32,459 nucleotides of DNA from Clostridiaceae bacterium HSG29 (GTDB taxonomy: Bacteria > Bacillota > Clostridia > Peptostreptococcales > Acidaminobacteraceae): assembly GCA_030377915.1 (NCBI GenBank), contig JAUCFZ010000011.1:1-32459 (forward strand). The letters are read 5' to 3'. Below, in pieces: positions 31,760-32,459 of the stretch (position 1 is its first letter; every line of letters begins with the position of its first letter). Below the pieces are notes generated by a model. That model was not told the DNA's origin. It saw nothing but the letters and a program-made list of their open reading frames with translations, and searched no databases. The position numbers were made by a program, and so were the translations under genes.

Positions 31760-31889
31760 CTTCAGGGTCGGGTTAATTTCCCAACCGGCGGTTATAGTCC
31801 GCGAGCTAACGCTGAACTGGTGTGATTCCAGTACCGACAGTAAAGTCTGGATGTGAGAAGATTATATATCCTTTTATTTTGCCCTGAAG
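31760..31889 (+). ncRNA. FMN riboswitch (RFN element)
   Basis: The closing stem P1 is CTTCAGGG at 31760 with CCCTGAAG at 31882. The family's conserved strings are present: AACCGGCGGTTATAGTCCGC, CTGGTGTGATTCCAG, and ACCGACAGTAAAGTCTGGAT followed by GAGAAG. It senses flavin mononucleotide and should terminate transcription of the riboflavin transporter when FMN is plentiful. Confidence 0.96.
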
Positions 31890-31908
31890 TTATTGACTTC
31901 AGTTTTTT
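31884..31908 (+). terminator. Riboswitch-controlled terminator before ribU
   Basis: CTGAAGT pairs with ACTTCAG around TATTG, then six T. Its 5' arm is the 3' arm of P1. As ordered here an extra antiterminator pairing elsewhere in the leader would be needed for a standard FMN-off switch; I did not identify it. Confidence 0.85.
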
Positions 31909-31927
31909 AATTTAAGGAGGAATTTTT

Positions 31928-32380
31928 ATGAATGATTCAAAGAAGTTATTATCAGTAAAAAATATGGCAAAGATTTCAATTTTATCAGTAATTGCATTTA
32001 TTCTAATGCAGATAGAATTGCCTTTACCAATATTTCCAAGTTTTTTAAAGGTTGATTTAAGTGATCTGCCTGCACTTATTGGTGGGTTTGCACTTGGACC
32101 TGCAGTAGGAATCTTAATTGAGCTATTTAAAAATTTAATGCATTTAACTAGAACAAGTACATCTGGTGTTGGAGAATTAGCAAACTTTTTAGTAGGAATT
32201 GCATTAGTTGTTCCAGCAAGTATGATATATTTTAAAAATAAGACTAAAAAAAATGCAATAATAGGATTATTAGTAGGTACAATTGTAATGGGAATAGTTG
32301 GTGGAATTTTTAATTATTTTGTATTATTACCATTTTATTTCGTTAATTACTTCATTCACGTTTTTTTCAAATTCATTTAA
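31928..32380 (+). CDS. ribU: Riboflavin ECF transporter S component, 3' end replaced
   Basis: Residues 1 to about 138 match RibU, the membrane S component that binds riboflavin and works with the shared ECF energizing module. LPLPIFPSFLKVDLSDLPALIGGFALGP, ELFKNLMHL, the SGVGELANFLVG segment and NYFVLLPFY are all in place. AAGGAGG precedes the ATG, and an FMN riboswitch lies just upstream. RibU proteins usually have about 180-200 residues with further helices after NYF-LLP. Here the match stops near base 32340 and 12 unrelated residues lead to a stop. The downstream DNA looks coding on the other strand, so the gene is broken by a rearrangement or an assembly join. Confidence 0.85.
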   Translation: MNDSKKLLSVKNMAKISILSVIAFILMQIELPLPIFPSFLKVDLSDLPALIGGFALGPAVGILIELFKNLMHLTRTSTSGVGELANFLVGIALVVPASMIYFKNKTKKNAIIGLLVGTIVMGIVGGIFNYFVLLPFYFVNYFIHVFFKFI

Positions 32381-32459
32381 CAACTCATCAAATTTTAATT
32401 CAAAAGTTTCATTAGAATGCTTTTCACTTATAGCTCTATTGCTATCATTATCATTATAT
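32327..32459 (-). CDS. 3' end of an unknown minus-strand gene (partial)
   Basis: From the right edge an open minus-strand frame of 43 codons runs to a stop at 32329-32327. The peptide is hydrophilic and helix-like, with heptad-type Leu/Glu spacing (FELKFDELLNEFEKNVNE), and ends EIKW. The last few codons overlap bases that belong to ribU, so this gene may itself have lost its true end. Its identity is unknown. Confidence 0.4.
   Translation of the reverse strand, partial: YNDNDSNRAISEKHSNETFELKFDELLNEFEKNVNEVINEIKW

Overview
The window is very AT-rich (sampled gene lines run from about 22 to 40 % GC). It carries two leucine-specific T-box leaders, an FMN riboswitch in front of an ECF vitamin transporter, AGGAGG-type ribosome sites, butyrate kinase, a ferredoxin-linked 2-oxoacid oxidoreductase and a sigma-54 activator. 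Together these point to a low-GC Gram-positive anaerobe, most likely an amino-acid-fermenting member of the Clostridia or Tissierellia. The species cannot be named from this stretch. There is no rRNA, tRNA, CRISPR array, intact insertion sequence or phage gene.

Layout. (1) 1-4127: the tail of a pilus or secretion operon, with a 5'-truncated TadB/GspF-like membrane protein and four small proteins, each with one N-terminal membrane segment. (2) 4215-9358: an apparent catabolic module of opine-type dehydrogenase, enolase-superfamily epimerase/racemase-like enzyme, sodium:solute symporter, a doubtful small membrane ORF and a FadR-type GntR regulator. (3) 9385-14187: leuC-leuD-leuB-cimA behind a CodY-like box, a strong promoter and a Leu T-box. 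(4) 14197-15893: a small Cys-rich membrane protein behind a Fur-like box, an AAA_14/DUF4143 ATPase, and a decayed second copy of the Cys-rich gene just beyond it. (5) 15894-19814: ilvB-ilvN on the minus strand, divergent from T-box-controlled leuA. (6) 19888-21540: a lipoprotein with an internal repeat and a SAM methyltransferase. (7) 21566-29253: a PrpR_N/PAS/AAA+ sigma-54 activator, a textbook -24/-12 promoter, then unknown membrane protein, butyrate kinase, four-subunit 2-oxoacid:ferredoxin oxidoreductase and an aminotransferase. (8) 29264-31665: a consensus promoter with an embedded palindrome and a terminator but no gene between them (candidate small RNA), then a MutS2-like protein lacking the Smr domain. 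(9) 31708 to the end: FMN riboswitch and a ribU whose 3' end is replaced by the tail of a gene read from the opposite strand.

How the genes work together. LeuA, IlvBN and LeuCDB cover most of leucine synthesis. CimA with LeuCDB gives the threonine-independent route from pyruvate to 2-oxobutyrate and isoleucine. CodY-like boxes plus T-boxes suggest control by both branched-chain amino acid level and tRNA-Leu charging. In the opposite direction, the sigma-54 cluster looks built to degrade an amino acid: transamination, ferredoxin-linked oxidative decarboxylation to an acyl-CoA, and ATP formation by an acyl kinase. The phosphotransacylase that should link the last two steps is not in the window. 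The least explained items are the opine-dehydrogenase/enolase-superfamily module, the membrane protein opening the sigma-54 operon, the gene-free transcription unit at 29264-29573, the duplication around the AAA_14 ATPase, and the ribU breakpoint.
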